Below, piece after piece: positions 27,044 through 35,454 of a stretch of 64,000 nucleotides of DNA. Each line of letters begins with the position of its first letter. The stretch's first letter is position 1. The stretch is from JARRNE01 sp963824085 (lineage in GTDB: Bacteria; Pseudomonadota; Gammaproteobacteria; Chromatiales; Chromatiaceae): positions 26,951 to 90,950 of the forward strand of contig CAWGNT010000005.1 of assembly GCA_963824085.1 (NCBI GenBank), read 5' to 3'. The translations under genes were made by a program, and so were the position numbers. Under the pieces are notes generated by a model. It saw only the letters and a program-made list of their open reading frames with translations, was not told where the DNA came from and did no database searches.

Positions 27044-27484
27044 ATGCCTGATAACCTGTTCGCATTCGTCCAAGGCTACGATAAGGCCCCGCAGAGCGAT
27101 TGGTTTCGTCATTGCAGTCAGACGGCAAAACCCTACGTGGTCATTCGTCCGCACATCAACTCCGCCGATGTGATGTGGGATTATGTGACTCTGCCGCCCC
27201 GCTATGACCAACTCCTTGTCCGTCACGAGAAGCAAATCGAGGAGCAGGCGATCTCCATCTTCGAGGAGTACGCCGCGGACCATTCGGGATTTCGCGTGAC
27301 CTTGACGCGCATCGCTTTCACGGATCTGCCGACCGACAGCGCCGAGCTTGCCGCAAAGGACCTCTACCGACTCATCGAGTCGTATGTCCGAACACCCGAG
27401 CAGCCCACGCTGCAGTTAGACACGGACATGCCACGCCGCAACACCCCGGATGTACGAAAGAAACATGGCCCTTTCGGTGTGTGA
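27044..27484 (+). CDS. Protein of unknown function
   Basis: A 146-residue soluble protein (MPDNLFAFVQGYDKAPQSDW..., IRPHINSADVMWDYVTLPPRY). ATG 27044 follows AAAGGAGAACGTC, a strong ribosome site. No known domain is recognised. The C-terminal residues run up to a family C repeat that begins six bases past the stop. It lies at the end of the island, 160 bases before nrdB. Confidence 0.55.
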   Translation: MPDNLFAFVQGYDKAPQSDWFRHCSQTAKPYVVIRPHINSADVMWDYVTLPPRYDQLLVRHEKQIEEQAISIFEEYAADHSGFRVTLTRIAFTDLPTDSAELAAKDLYRLIESYVRTPEQPTLQLDTDMPRRNTPDVRKKHGPFGV

Positions 27485-27489
27485 CCTGA

Positions 27490-27592
27490 GGGGCCGGGTT
27501 GCGGGCGACGGGGGTGTCGGCAGCGGGGAGGCTGCCGTCAAGCCTACAGGGAGGTATCTACGGCGTCCCCCGGCGCCCGTAACCCGGCCCCG
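27490..27592 (+). repeat. About 100 bp structured repeat (family C) upstream of nrdB
   Basis: The outer arms GGGGCCGGGTT (27490-27500) and AACCCGGCCCC (27582-27592) are perfectly complementary; inside is a CGGCAGC/GCTGCCG hairpin. It occupies most of the region where an nrdB promoter would be expected. Confidence 0.65.
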
Positions 27593-27646
27593 GAAGAATC
27601 CGGACAGAAAATGCGACCTGTATATCAACAGTCTCAGGAGAACCAG

Positions 27647-29014
27647 ATGCTGAATTGGGACGACCCCCTCGCCACCGCGAAACCGCAAACCAAGGCCGCC
27701 CCGAAGGTCCCTTCCAAGCCGCAGCGCCGCGCGTCCCAGCCGCAGCCGGCATTGCGCGCTCACAACACCGCCACGCACGTGCGCCCCGGCGAGGGCGTCG
27801 TCGCCAACGAGGCGCTAATGGCCACTGCCGGGGCAGCACCCAGCGTGGACCCGAATCCCTTCCCGCCCCAGCCGGAGCTGCCCATGGAGGACATGCTGAT
27901 CCCTGAGCGCCCGAGGGACAGTGCCGCCGCAAGACACGACTACGACCAGTCCGCCGAGGGCGGCGCCACCGGCCTGGAGAGCCTGGAGATCGGGGCCGGT
28001 CGCGTGCGCGTCGACGACAAGAAGATCATCAATTGCCGCGCCGACCTCAACCAGCTGGTGCCCTTCAAGTACGACTGGGCCTGGCAGAAGTATCTGGACG
28101 CCTGCGCCAACCACTGGATGCCGCAGGAGATCAACATGAATGCGGACATCGCCCTGTGGAAGAACCCAGGCGGCCTGACCGACGACGAGCGCACCATCAT
28201 CAAGCGCAACATGGGCTTCTTCTCCACGGCGGACTCCCTGGTGGCCAACAACCTGGTGCTCGCGGTCTATCGCCACATCACCAACCCCGAGTGCCGCCAG
28301 TACCTGCTGCGGCAGGCATTCGAAGAGGCCCTGCACACCCATGCGTACCAGTACGTCATCGAGAGCCTGGGACTGGACGAGGGCGAGATCTTCAACATGT
28401 ATCGCGAGGTCCCTTCCGTGGCTCGCAAGGCGGAATGGGCCCTGCCCTACACGCAGTACCTGGCGGACCCGTACTTCAACACCGGCGCCGCAGAGAACGA
28501 CCAGAAGCTGCTGCGGGAGCTGGTGGCCTTCTACCTCATCTTCGAGGGCATCTTCTTCTACGTGGGTTTCGTGCAGATCCTGAGCATGGGCCGGCGCAAC
28601 AAGATGACCGGTACCGCCGAGCAGTTCCAGTACATCCTGCGCGACGAGTCCATGCACATGAACTTCGGCATCGACGTGATCAACCAGATCAAGATCGAGA
28701 ACCCGCACCTGTGGACGGACAGCTTCAAGCAGGAGCTGGTCGGGATGATCCGCGACGCCGTGAGCCTGGAGGCGCAATACGCCTATGACACCATGCCGCG
28801 CGGCGTGCTGGGGCTCAACGCGCCCATGTTCGAGGAGTACCTGAAGTTCATCGCCAACCGCCGCTGCGCCCAGATCGGTCTGCCGGAGCAATACCCGGGG
28901 GCGGCCAACCCCTTCCCCTGGATGTCGGAGGTGCTGGATTTGAAGAAGGAGAAGAACTTCTTCGAAACCCGGGTCACCGAGTACCAGACCGGCGGGACAC
29001 TAAGCTGGGACTGA
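27647..29014 (+). CDS. nrdB: Ribonucleoside-diphosphate reductase, beta subunit (class Ia)
   Basis: A 455-residue ferritin-like radical subunit. The metal ligands can be placed at D196 (STADSLV), E227 and H230 (EEALHTHAY), E300 (FEGIFF), E334 and H337 (DESMH), with the radical tyrosine at Y234. The first 110 residues are a Pro/Ala/Gln-rich extension, so it is longer than the usual 350-380. ATG 27647 follows CAGGAG. It supplies the tyrosyl radical to NrdA. No NrdR boxes precede it; a family C repeat lies just upstream. The next gene starts three bases past the stop. Confidence 0.96.
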   Translation: MLNWDDPLATAKPQTKAAPKVPSKPQRRASQPQPALRAHNTATHVRPGEGVVANEALMATAGAAPSVDPNPFPPQPELPMEDMLIPERPRDSAAARHDYDQSAEGGATGLESLEIGAGRVRVDDKKIINCRADLNQLVPFKYDWAWQKYLDACANHWMPQEINMNADIALWKNPGGLTDDERTIIKRNMGFFSTADSLVANNLVLAVYRHITNPECRQYLLRQAFEEALHTHAYQYVIESLGLDEGEIFNMYREVPSVARKAEWALPYTQYLADPYFNTGAAENDQKLLRELVAFYLIFEGIFFYVGFVQILSMGRRNKMTGTAEQFQYILRDESMHMNFGIDVINQIKIENPHLWTDSFKQELVGMIRDAVSLEAQYAYDTMPRGVLGLNAPMFEEYLKFIANRRCAQIGLPEQYPGAANPFPWMSEVLDLKKEKNFFETRVTEYQTGGTLSWD

Positions 29015-29017
29015 CCA

Positions 29018-30037
29018 ATGCAAGCCAAACGACTCGCCGCCCTAGTTCTGCAAATCGCGTTGCTGACAGTCTCCGCCGGCGCCCTCGGTATCGACCTCAC
29101 CAAGGACATCGCGGGCGCCAAGGACATACCCGGCATCCCCCGCTACGACGGCTCCGTCATCATCGGCTACCAGCGGGGCGAGTTCGACGAGGCGGTCATC
29201 CCGACGGGTAAGTGGGACGCCACCCCGGGAACCCGGTTCTGGGAGAGCTCCATCCGGCTCGAAGGGCGCCGTACCCGCATCCTCTACATCGCACCCAAGG
29301 GGCGCAGCTCGCTGGAGGTGATTCGCAACTACAAGGCCGCGCTCGAAGACTTGGGCTACAAGGCGCTGTTCGAGTGCTCGGGTTTCCGGGGATGCGGCAA
29401 GGGCGTCGACACCTTCTACAGCGATGAGACCAACGGCAACAAGCTCACGGCCTTGAACCTGCAGAAGAATGCGTTCTCGGAGACGTCGGTGAAGGACCCG
29501 CGCATCTATGTCGGCAAGGCCGCTAAGCCGGAAGGCGACTCCTACGTCTTCGTCTTCGCCGCCTACCAGGACAATTACCACACGCCCGAGGCCGGCGACC
29601 GCGTCGCCGTGTTCCTCGAAGAGGTGCTGACCACCCCGATGCAGGACAAGATGGTCATGCTCAAGGCCGACGAGCTGGAGCGCGGGATCACGGAACAGGG
29701 CCGGGTCGCCGTCTACGGCGTCTACTTCGATTTCGACAAGGCCGTCATTAAATCGGGATCGAAGGCGCAGCTGGCGGAGATGGCCAAGGTCCTCAAGGAC
29801 AAACCGGACCTCGCCGTCTACATCGTCGGCCACACCGATAACAAGGGCGGGCTCGAATACAACATGGATCTCTCGAAACGTCGGGCCGAGGCCGTCGCCA
29901 AGGCCCTTGTCAGCCAGTTTGGCATTGCCGCCGAGCGTATGACCCCGATGGGCGTCGCCAGTCTGGCCCCAATGACGTCGAACGCCACCGAGCAGGGCCG
30001 CGCCCTCAATCGCCGCGTGGAGATGGTGGCAAGGTGA
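29018..30037 (+). CDS. OmpA-family envelope protein (DUF4892-like N-terminus)
   Basis: A 339-residue exported protein: signal peptide (1-24), an N-terminal domain with IPGIPRYDGSVIIGYQRGEFD and a repeated central part with two cysteines (ECSGFRGCGKG), then an OmpA C-terminal peptidoglycan-binding domain (about 228-339) with YGVYFDFDKAVIKSG, IVGHTDNKGG and NRRVEMV. It would tether to peptidoglycan. Only three bases separate it from nrdB, so they are probably co-transcribed, though no functional link is known. Confidence 0.85.
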   Translation: MQAKRLAALVLQIALLTVSAGALGIDLTKDIAGAKDIPGIPRYDGSVIIGYQRGEFDEAVIPTGKWDATPGTRFWESSIRLEGRRTRILYIAPKGRSSLEVIRNYKAALEDLGYKALFECSGFRGCGKGVDTFYSDETNGNKLTALNLQKNAFSETSVKDPRIYVGKAAKPEGDSYVFVFAAYQDNYHTPEAGDRVAVFLEEVLTTPMQDKMVMLKADELERGITEQGRVAVYGVYFDFDKAVIKSGSKAQLAEMAKVLKDKPDLAVYIVGHTDNKGGLEYNMDLSKRRAEAVAKALVSQFGIAAERMTPMGVASLAPMTSNATEQGRALNRRVEMVAR

Positions 30038-30207
30038 CAACGAGCGGGCTTGCCGTCCATCGCCGGACGGCAACGCCGTCCTCCACTGACAGAAGGGGAT
30101 CCAACGCAGGCTGTCAGATCGGTTGAGTAAACGTATCGGGCTGAACAGGGGAGCAGTAATGCAGTACCTCGACTAAGCGAATCCCACCTCCTAACGAGGG
30201 CCGAGAC

Positions 30208-30939
30208 ATGCGCCTTGAGCACGAGACCAACACCCACCCGAGACTGCTCCGTAATTCGGCCCTGGGCGATGAGAGCTCCCCTTCCAAGGGGAAAAAGCAG
30301 GCCGACCGGCGCAAGGCGCAGGGCACGCGCTTCGTCGGGGCCACCCATCTGGACGAGCGACAAAAGGCAGAGATTTCACGCGAGCTGACGGAGCGGTGCA
30401 TCGGCGATGAGATGGGTCGCCAGATCTTCGTATGCGCACTGGAGTACCAGCTCACCGTCTTCGGTCCCCAGCTGGAGAAGCGCACCGAGCCGGACCCGGA
30501 GGCATTGGAGCGGCAAGCCTTGATTGCCCAGTCCCTGCGGGATATCGCAGAGAAGGCACGCACGCTCGCGTCCCTCTTGCGAGCGCTGCCCGAGCCCTTG
30601 CAAGGCAAGCTCTGCCAAACCCTCTGCGCACAGGACAGCCTCAGACGTACCTACGATGAGCGCTACCTCTGCGAGCTCGGATGCGAGATCGACCGCATGG
30701 AGCGGGCGACTTCCACCGCCGCCGATGACGTCCAGCTGGAGGCGGTCCGAGACGATCCAGCCCCCAGCCGAGAGTTTGTCACCAAGCTCGCGCAGATCTA
30801 TGCGGAGTGCTTCGAGGCAGAGCCGACCGCGGACGCGGACGGCGGCTTCGGCTTCGCCCTGGAGACCCTGGGCGAGGTGACCGGCTTGGTCATCGGCCAC
30901 GAGCCCGGATTTCTGGCAGAGATCTTGCCTCGGATCTAG
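30208..30939 (+). CDS. Protein of unknown function
   Basis: A 243-residue, mostly helical soluble protein (MRLEHETNTHPRLLRNSALG; HLDERQKAEISRELTERCIG; central GFGFALETLGEVTGLVIGHE). The Cys-containing helix LCQTLCAQDSLRR is notable. No signal peptide or known domain is apparent. The neighbours are unrelated. Confidence 0.5.
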   Translation: MRLEHETNTHPRLLRNSALGDESSPSKGKKQADRRKAQGTRFVGATHLDERQKAEISRELTERCIGDEMGRQIFVCALEYQLTVFGPQLEKRTEPDPEALERQALIAQSLRDIAEKARTLASLLRALPEPLQGKLCQTLCAQDSLRRTYDERYLCELGCEIDRMERATSTAADDVQLEAVRDDPAPSREFVTKLAQIYAECFEAEPTADADGGFGFALETLGEVTGLVIGHEPGFLAEILPRI

Positions 30940-31404
30940 AGCCCGTTGCAGGCAACCCTTTTGAATCTTTGTGGGGCACTTGGCATCAGCGACGCACAAA
31001 GGACGCCAAATTTGACCTAGACCATTCCCAAACTCGGCGATGGAGCGTAGGTTCCTCGCCCACTATCGCGAACCTCAAGATAGGTAGCATCCGCCATGGC
31101 CAACTTTCGCCACACCCAAATGCCGGTCGACGCTTTCCACCGCAACCGCGTCCCGTTGGACCGTGGCCTCTCTAAGGTCGCCCCCGACAACCACTACGTG
31201 CTCGGCGCCGGCTTCCCTCTTCGCTCACGGCTGCGCTCGCCGACAGGTGACACTGGCAGTGTTTCAGAAGATCAGCGGCGCGACTAATCTTCGACACAGT
31301 GGCACTCGTGATGGGTGTGCTGCGCCTCGACGATCCGGCAGCTCAGGCGCTCCTGATGGGCACGCTCTGCCTTACCCGTCCTGCCGGCTCGTCTTGAAGA
31401 GTAC
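30940..31404. other. Intergenic region between convergent genes
   Basis: I see no supportable gene here. Short open frames on both strands have neither ribosome sites nor family resemblance, and no strong hairpin terminator is visible. Confidence 0.4.
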
Positions 31405-32724
31405 TCATTGGGCGGGCGATGCGTCCTTCGATTTGCCGAACGCCTCGATAGCCGCCTGCAACTCCGCATGTGACCTTGCATGTTCTTCGAGCCCGACTCC
31501 GCGGGTGATGGCGTCCCACGCCTGACGCAGGCTTGCCGCGCCGCCCGCCGGCCCCATCGGGTGTGAAAAGACCCCCCTGCCGGCGACAAAACCGAAGTCG
31601 GAAGCGCCGATCTTGCGATGGGCCGATTCCAACGTGCCGGCCCAATCGCTCCCGCCCGGAACCGGCAGGCTCGGCTTGATGTCGCCCATCGCGTCCAGGC
31701 ACGCCCGAACGTTTTCGAGCACCTCCGCATCCGTGTGCATCATGCGGTCGCCGAATCCCGGGACGATGATGGCGTCGAATCCCGCGAGACGCTGCAGCTT
31801 CGTGATGACCTGGGAATGAATCCCGTAGTGCGGCAGGCGGCTGAATGCAGCGGTCATGGCAAAGTGCGCTACCAGGGGGACCCTGGCGGCTCGCCGCAGC
31901 ATGCGGGCGGCGCTGAGCCCGACGGTAACCGCGTTCAGGAGCAGCGCGTTGGCGCCGTTCTTCACCGCGAGATCATGAAGCTCGCGTAGCCGATAGACCT
32001 CGTCCGTGATATTGGCGAGATACAGCTTCGGGGAGCCCGTCTCACGTTCAGCCCTCTGCCGCGCGGCCCCTAGGAGGGCGGATCGTTCCCGGAGGGGACA
32101 GCCCGCGACGTCCGCCAGCATCTCGTCGTCCTTGGCGACATCGAGACCACCCAGCCAGCCTTGATACCCGAGCTCGCACAGGGCCTCCGGCGGGAGGCCG
32201 ATATTCGGCTTGATCACGCCGAAGAAGATCGGACGGTCGTACACCTGAAGGAGATCGCGAATACCCGGGACGCCGAACTGCGGCCCCTCGAACCCGGCCA
32301 GATAGGACGCGGGGAAATCGATATCGAGCAGCTTGATGATCGGGACGCCGGGGCAAAAGAACGCGCCCTCCCCGCATACGGCTGACAGGAGGTTGGGAAG
32401 CCGCGGGCCGAAGTTGCGGTGGGGATGGGCAATGCTCACGCGGCAGGCGTGAACCTCGCTCGGCTCCACACCTGCGATCGTGTAACTCGGCCGCGGCAGC
32501 CTGCCGACAACGTGGAGATCGACGACCTTTGCCCCAAACACGGGGCGGAGGTCTTCATCCACGCCCACGCGGCGCCATTGCGCCGTAGATTGCTCGCTGC
32601 AAAGGTGGGCCGCGGCCTCCTCCGGATCGCCCACGCACTCGAAGTAATAGTCGAGCCTGATCGAATCCTGGGGATCGAGGTCCTGCGGACGCGCGAAAAA
32701 ACCCGCAATGTCCGAGCGGTGCAT
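31405..32724 (-). CDS. RuBisCO-like protein (form IV)
   Basis: A 439-residue member of the RuBisCO large-subunit superfamily. FGVIKPNIGL keeps the first active-site Lys but has Asn for the next, GGLDVAKDDEML keeps the Lys-Asp-Asp-Glu metal site, and VAHFAMTAAF keeps one His. Loop 6 reads PGFGDRM without the Lys needed for carboxylation, so it cannot fix CO2. The end, FGFVAGRGVFSHPMGPAGGA, resembles the form IV proteins of phototrophic sulfur bacteria (IV-Photo), which affect sulfur oxidation and stress in Chlorobaculum. ATG 32724 is chosen; it starts four bases past the yjbQ stop, so the two are coupled. Confidence 0.87.
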   Translation of the reverse strand: MHRSDIAGFFARPQDLDPQDSIRLDYYFECVGDPEEAAAHLCSEQSTAQWRRVGVDEDLRPVFGAKVVDLHVVGRLPRPSYTIAGVEPSEVHACRVSIAHPHRNFGPRLPNLLSAVCGEGAFFCPGVPIIKLLDIDFPASYLAGFEGPQFGVPGIRDLLQVYDRPIFFGVIKPNIGLPPEALCELGYQGWLGGLDVAKDDEMLADVAGCPLRERSALLGAARQRAERETGSPKLYLANITDEVYRLRELHDLAVKNGANALLLNAVTVGLSAARMLRRAARVPLVAHFAMTAAFSRLPHYGIHSQVITKLQRLAGFDAIIVPGFGDRMMHTDAEVLENVRACLDAMGDIKPSLPVPGGSDWAGTLESAHRKIGASDFGFVAGRGVFSHPMGPAGGAASLRQAWDAITRGVGLEEHARSHAELQAAIEAFGKSKDASPAQ

Positions 32725-32728
32725 GCTC

Positions 32729-33157
32729 TTACAGCTCTCCAACGAAATGCAGGGCGACCTGGCGTTCCTCCCGAGGACCGTCCAGCTCGATGAAGAAGAT
32801 CGACTGCCACCCTCCGAGGAGCAGTCGCCCGCCCGAGATAGGTATGGTCTCGGAGGCGTTCATGAAGAGGCCCATGAGGTGCGAATGGGCATTCTCCCGG
32901 TCATCGACCGGATTGAGGTTGTGGCGGTACTCGCCGTCGCGAGGGACGAGGCGCTGGAGAAAGTCGACCATGTCCGATTGCAGCATCTCCTCCCTCTCGT
33001 TCAGGTTGACGTAGGCGGTGGTATGGGGCGAGATGAGCGTCACCAGGCCCTCCTGGATCCCCGTGCCGATGAATAGGTCGGTGACCCGGGCCGTGATGTC
33101 GACGATCTGGATTTCCCCGGTCGTTCTCAACGAGAGCCTTTCGTGGACGAATTTCAT
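32729..33157 (-). CDS. YjbQ/UPF0047 family protein
   Basis: A 142-residue protein starting at MKFVHERLSLRT. ISPHTTAYVNLNERE (residues about 42-56) and NAHSHLMGLFM (about 88-98) are the conserved His-rich signatures of the YjbQ fold, and WQSIFFIELDGPREERQV is its C-terminal signature. E. coli YjbQ has weak thiamine-phosphate-synthase activity; the physiological role is unsettled. It is the first gene of a two-gene operon with the RuBisCO-like protein. Confidence 0.88.
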   Translation of the reverse strand: MKFVHERLSLRTTGEIQIVDITARVTDLFIGTGIQEGLVTLISPHTTAYVNLNEREEMLQSDMVDFLQRLVPRDGEYRHNLNPVDDRENAHSHLMGLFMNASETIPISGGRLLLGGWQSIFFIELDGPREERQVALHFVGEL

Positions 33158-33438
33158 AGCGTCACCAAGTGCGAACGGAATAGGGTGATTCTCGCCGATA
33201 ACTCGGCCGCCGGACCAGGGTCGGGTACAGCGCCGTGCCGCTCCCGTCGAGTGCTTGATCTTGTCGTGCGCCACCCTACCTTTGTCCACTAGCGGCTTAT
33301 ACGTAACCCGAGCCCGGAAAACGAAAGAATCACATGCACGCAGGACAGGGCATAGCAAAAGACAGCATGTTGTCCGAACTGCCGAACGCAACCCAGCGCA
33401 CCCTACCCTATGGTCCCTTCGCGGAAGAATTACCCCTG

Positions 33439-33993
33439 ATGACCAGACTCCCAGATCGCCGCGAGCAGATCCGGCTCGTCCATGCAGACTTCATCGGCCA
33501 AGTGGTGCAGGCGTGTCAGAACCCCGCCCGCCGACAAGAGTTCGAGACCCTGCTCGATACCGCAGTACAGAGCGGCTGGACCTCGCTCGTGGGTGCGGTG
33601 CGCCGGATCGCGGCGGGCGAGCGCGGCAGCGAGGTCTTTGCCGGGCTCGATGAGGAAGACCAGGTCATCGCCGAGAGCATCCTGCTTGGGCTACAAGATC
33701 CGGCAACCCTTCCGAAGCCGGACGCCCGACCGGATCCGGGTCTCGCCGCTCCCGGCCTCGCCCACATGATCCACGCGGCAGCACGCGGCGATGCACAAGC
33801 CCTGGTCCTCGTAGGAAACATGGCCGAGCAGATGAGCCGTGTCGGCGGTAGTATGGGCCGCCTTGCGGGCGCGGTGCGGCCCCTGCTCAACGGCGAGCGG
33901 GACCCCGACCGGCTGTGCAAGGGTATGGACGCGCACACCCAGCAGCTGGTACTCGACATCCTGACGGAGCTGGGGCGCTTGGAGGCCCACTGA
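33439..33993 (+). CDS. Protein of unknown function
   Basis: A 184-residue soluble helical protein (MTRLPDRREQIRLVHADFIG... WTSLVGAVRRIAAGERGSEVFAGLDEED... GGSMGRLAGAVRPLLNGERDPD). Two stretches, AVRRIAAGERG and AVRPLLNGERD, look like an internal repeat. I chose ATG 33439 behind GGAAG; in-frame starts at 33334 and 33367 would lengthen it. The family is not recognised; similar proteins seem to me typical of sulfur-oxidising gammaproteobacteria but that is only an impression. Confidence 0.6.
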   Translation: MTRLPDRREQIRLVHADFIGQVVQACQNPARRQEFETLLDTAVQSGWTSLVGAVRRIAAGERGSEVFAGLDEEDQVIAESILLGLQDPATLPKPDARPDPGLAAPGLAHMIHAAARGDAQALVLVGNMAEQMSRVGGSMGRLAGAVRPLLNGERDPDRLCKGMDAHTQQLVLDILTELGRLEAH

Positions 33994-34060
33994 GCCGGCT
34001 GACGCCGGTACAATCCGTTCCGACAATTGCCTGACGTCCGATTCCGATCGCCTGCATCGC

Positions 34061-34582
34061 ATGCCCCGAACAAATACGGCATTGGCGTCCGCCCTGCTTG
34101 TCTTGCTCGCGCTCCTCGCCGGGAGCAGCCGGGCGGCCAATGAGATCGTCGGGCTCGCCATCGTGCAGGGCGACGGCTCGCTTCTGATCAAGAATCGGGT
34201 GATCCATCTCTACGGCATCTACGTGCCGCCCACGGATCGCGAGTGCCGGGCGTGGATCAGCCCGGTCCGCTGCAGCTCCCGGGCATCGCTGGCGCTGGAT
34301 TTTCGGGTGAGTGGCTTCATCCGTTGTTACCCTCAGTACGAGAATGCCGACGGCAGCCTAAGCGCCATCTGTTACGTCGACCGCACGACCTTCGATCCCG
34401 GCGAGGACTTGGCCGCCTATCTCATCCAGCAGGGCTGGGCGCTAGCCACCCCGGACGCGCCGTTCGAATATCAGGCTTTGGAGCGGATCGCCGAGAATCA
34501 AGGCCGCGGGGTCTGGGGCTTCTCCGTCGACACCATCACGAGGCGGCCCTTTCCGGAACACCGCAGGGGACACCGCGACTAG
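34061..34582 (+). CDS. Secreted thermonuclease-fold (SNase-like) protein
   Basis: A 173-residue protein with a signal peptide (1-26, ending SSRAAN) and an SNase-like beta-barrel (NRVIHLYGIYVPPTDREC, then CYVDRTTFDPGEDLAAYLIQQGWALA, RIAENQGRGVWGF). The canonical catalytic Arg/Glu set of staphylococcal nuclease is not clearly retained (VDRTTFD in place of the usual), so nuclease activity is doubtful. It is likely periplasmic. Confidence 0.72.
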   Translation: MPRTNTALASALLVLLALLAGSSRAANEIVGLAIVQGDGSLLIKNRVIHLYGIYVPPTDRECRAWISPVRCSSRASLALDFRVSGFIRCYPQYENADGSLSAICYVDRTTFDPGEDLAAYLIQQGWALATPDAPFEYQALERIAENQGRGVWGFSVDTITRRPFPEHRRGHRD

Positions 34583-34640
34583 GAGAGGGGCACTGAAAGG
34601 CCGGTACCACGCCGTGCCTATCGGCTCCAGCCTGAGGAGG

Positions 34641-34738
34641 TGTGTGTTGCGGGCGACGGGGGTGTCGGCAGCAGGGAGGCTGCCGTCAAGCTACATGGAG
34701 GTATTCACGGCGTCCCCCGACGCCCGTAACCCACTCCC
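34641..34738 (+). repeat. About 100 bp structured repeat (family C)
   Basis: GTTGCGGGCGACGGGGGTG at the left pairs with CGTCCCCCGACGCCCGTAAC at the right; inner hairpin CGGCAGC/GCTGCCG and core CTACATGGAGGTATTCACG. Very similar to 27490-27592. Confidence 0.65.
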
Positions 34739-34811
34739 GGAAAACCGACAAAAGGATCATGTCGGTGCGGGATTTCCGTGCACCCGTACTAGTGCCCACC
34801 GCGGCAAAGAC

Positions 34812-34896
34812 TTCCCGCTCCGCGGGCGCGAGGCGTCAGGGGCGGATCGCAGGCTGCAGGTCTTCCATACGGTTCCCGCTCCGCGGGCGCGAGGCG

Positions 34897-34901
<5 letters not shown>
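34812..34901 (-). repeat. Two-copy tandem repeat abutting the end of msrB
   Basis: TTCCCGCTCCGCGGGCGCGA followed by GGCGTCAGG occurs at 34812-34840 and again at 34873-34901, 61 bases apart. Each has a CCCGC/GCGGG hairpin. The msrB stop lies in the second copy. Confidence 0.6.
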
Positions 34902-35304
<403 letters not shown>

Positions 35305-35454
35305 ATTCGCCTCGCTGAGGTTGTTCCGCAGGTCATCGGATCCCACGGCCGCCTTGAGACCAGGCTGATGGCCCCTTATACTGCCTGGCGCCGATCGTCC
35401 GCCGCTCGGAAGGTCTCTAACCCACTGACCGAACAACCAGAATTGACCATCAAG

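Larger units (their letters stand above)
23294..27646. other. Accessory island separating nrdA from nrdB
   Basis: A 4.35 kb stretch of small, mostly unrecognised genes, two RAYT loci and nine short repeats placed between two genes that normally adjoin. The first part (23330-24240) is visibly lower in GC than the nrd genes. No integrase, tRNA or attachment site is seen, so the route of entry is unknown. Confidence 0.6.

Noticed and set aside
27600..27640. Possible NrdR box before nrdB (CTGTATATCAACAG)
   Set aside because: Only a partial match, single, and lacking the paired spacing seen before nrdA.
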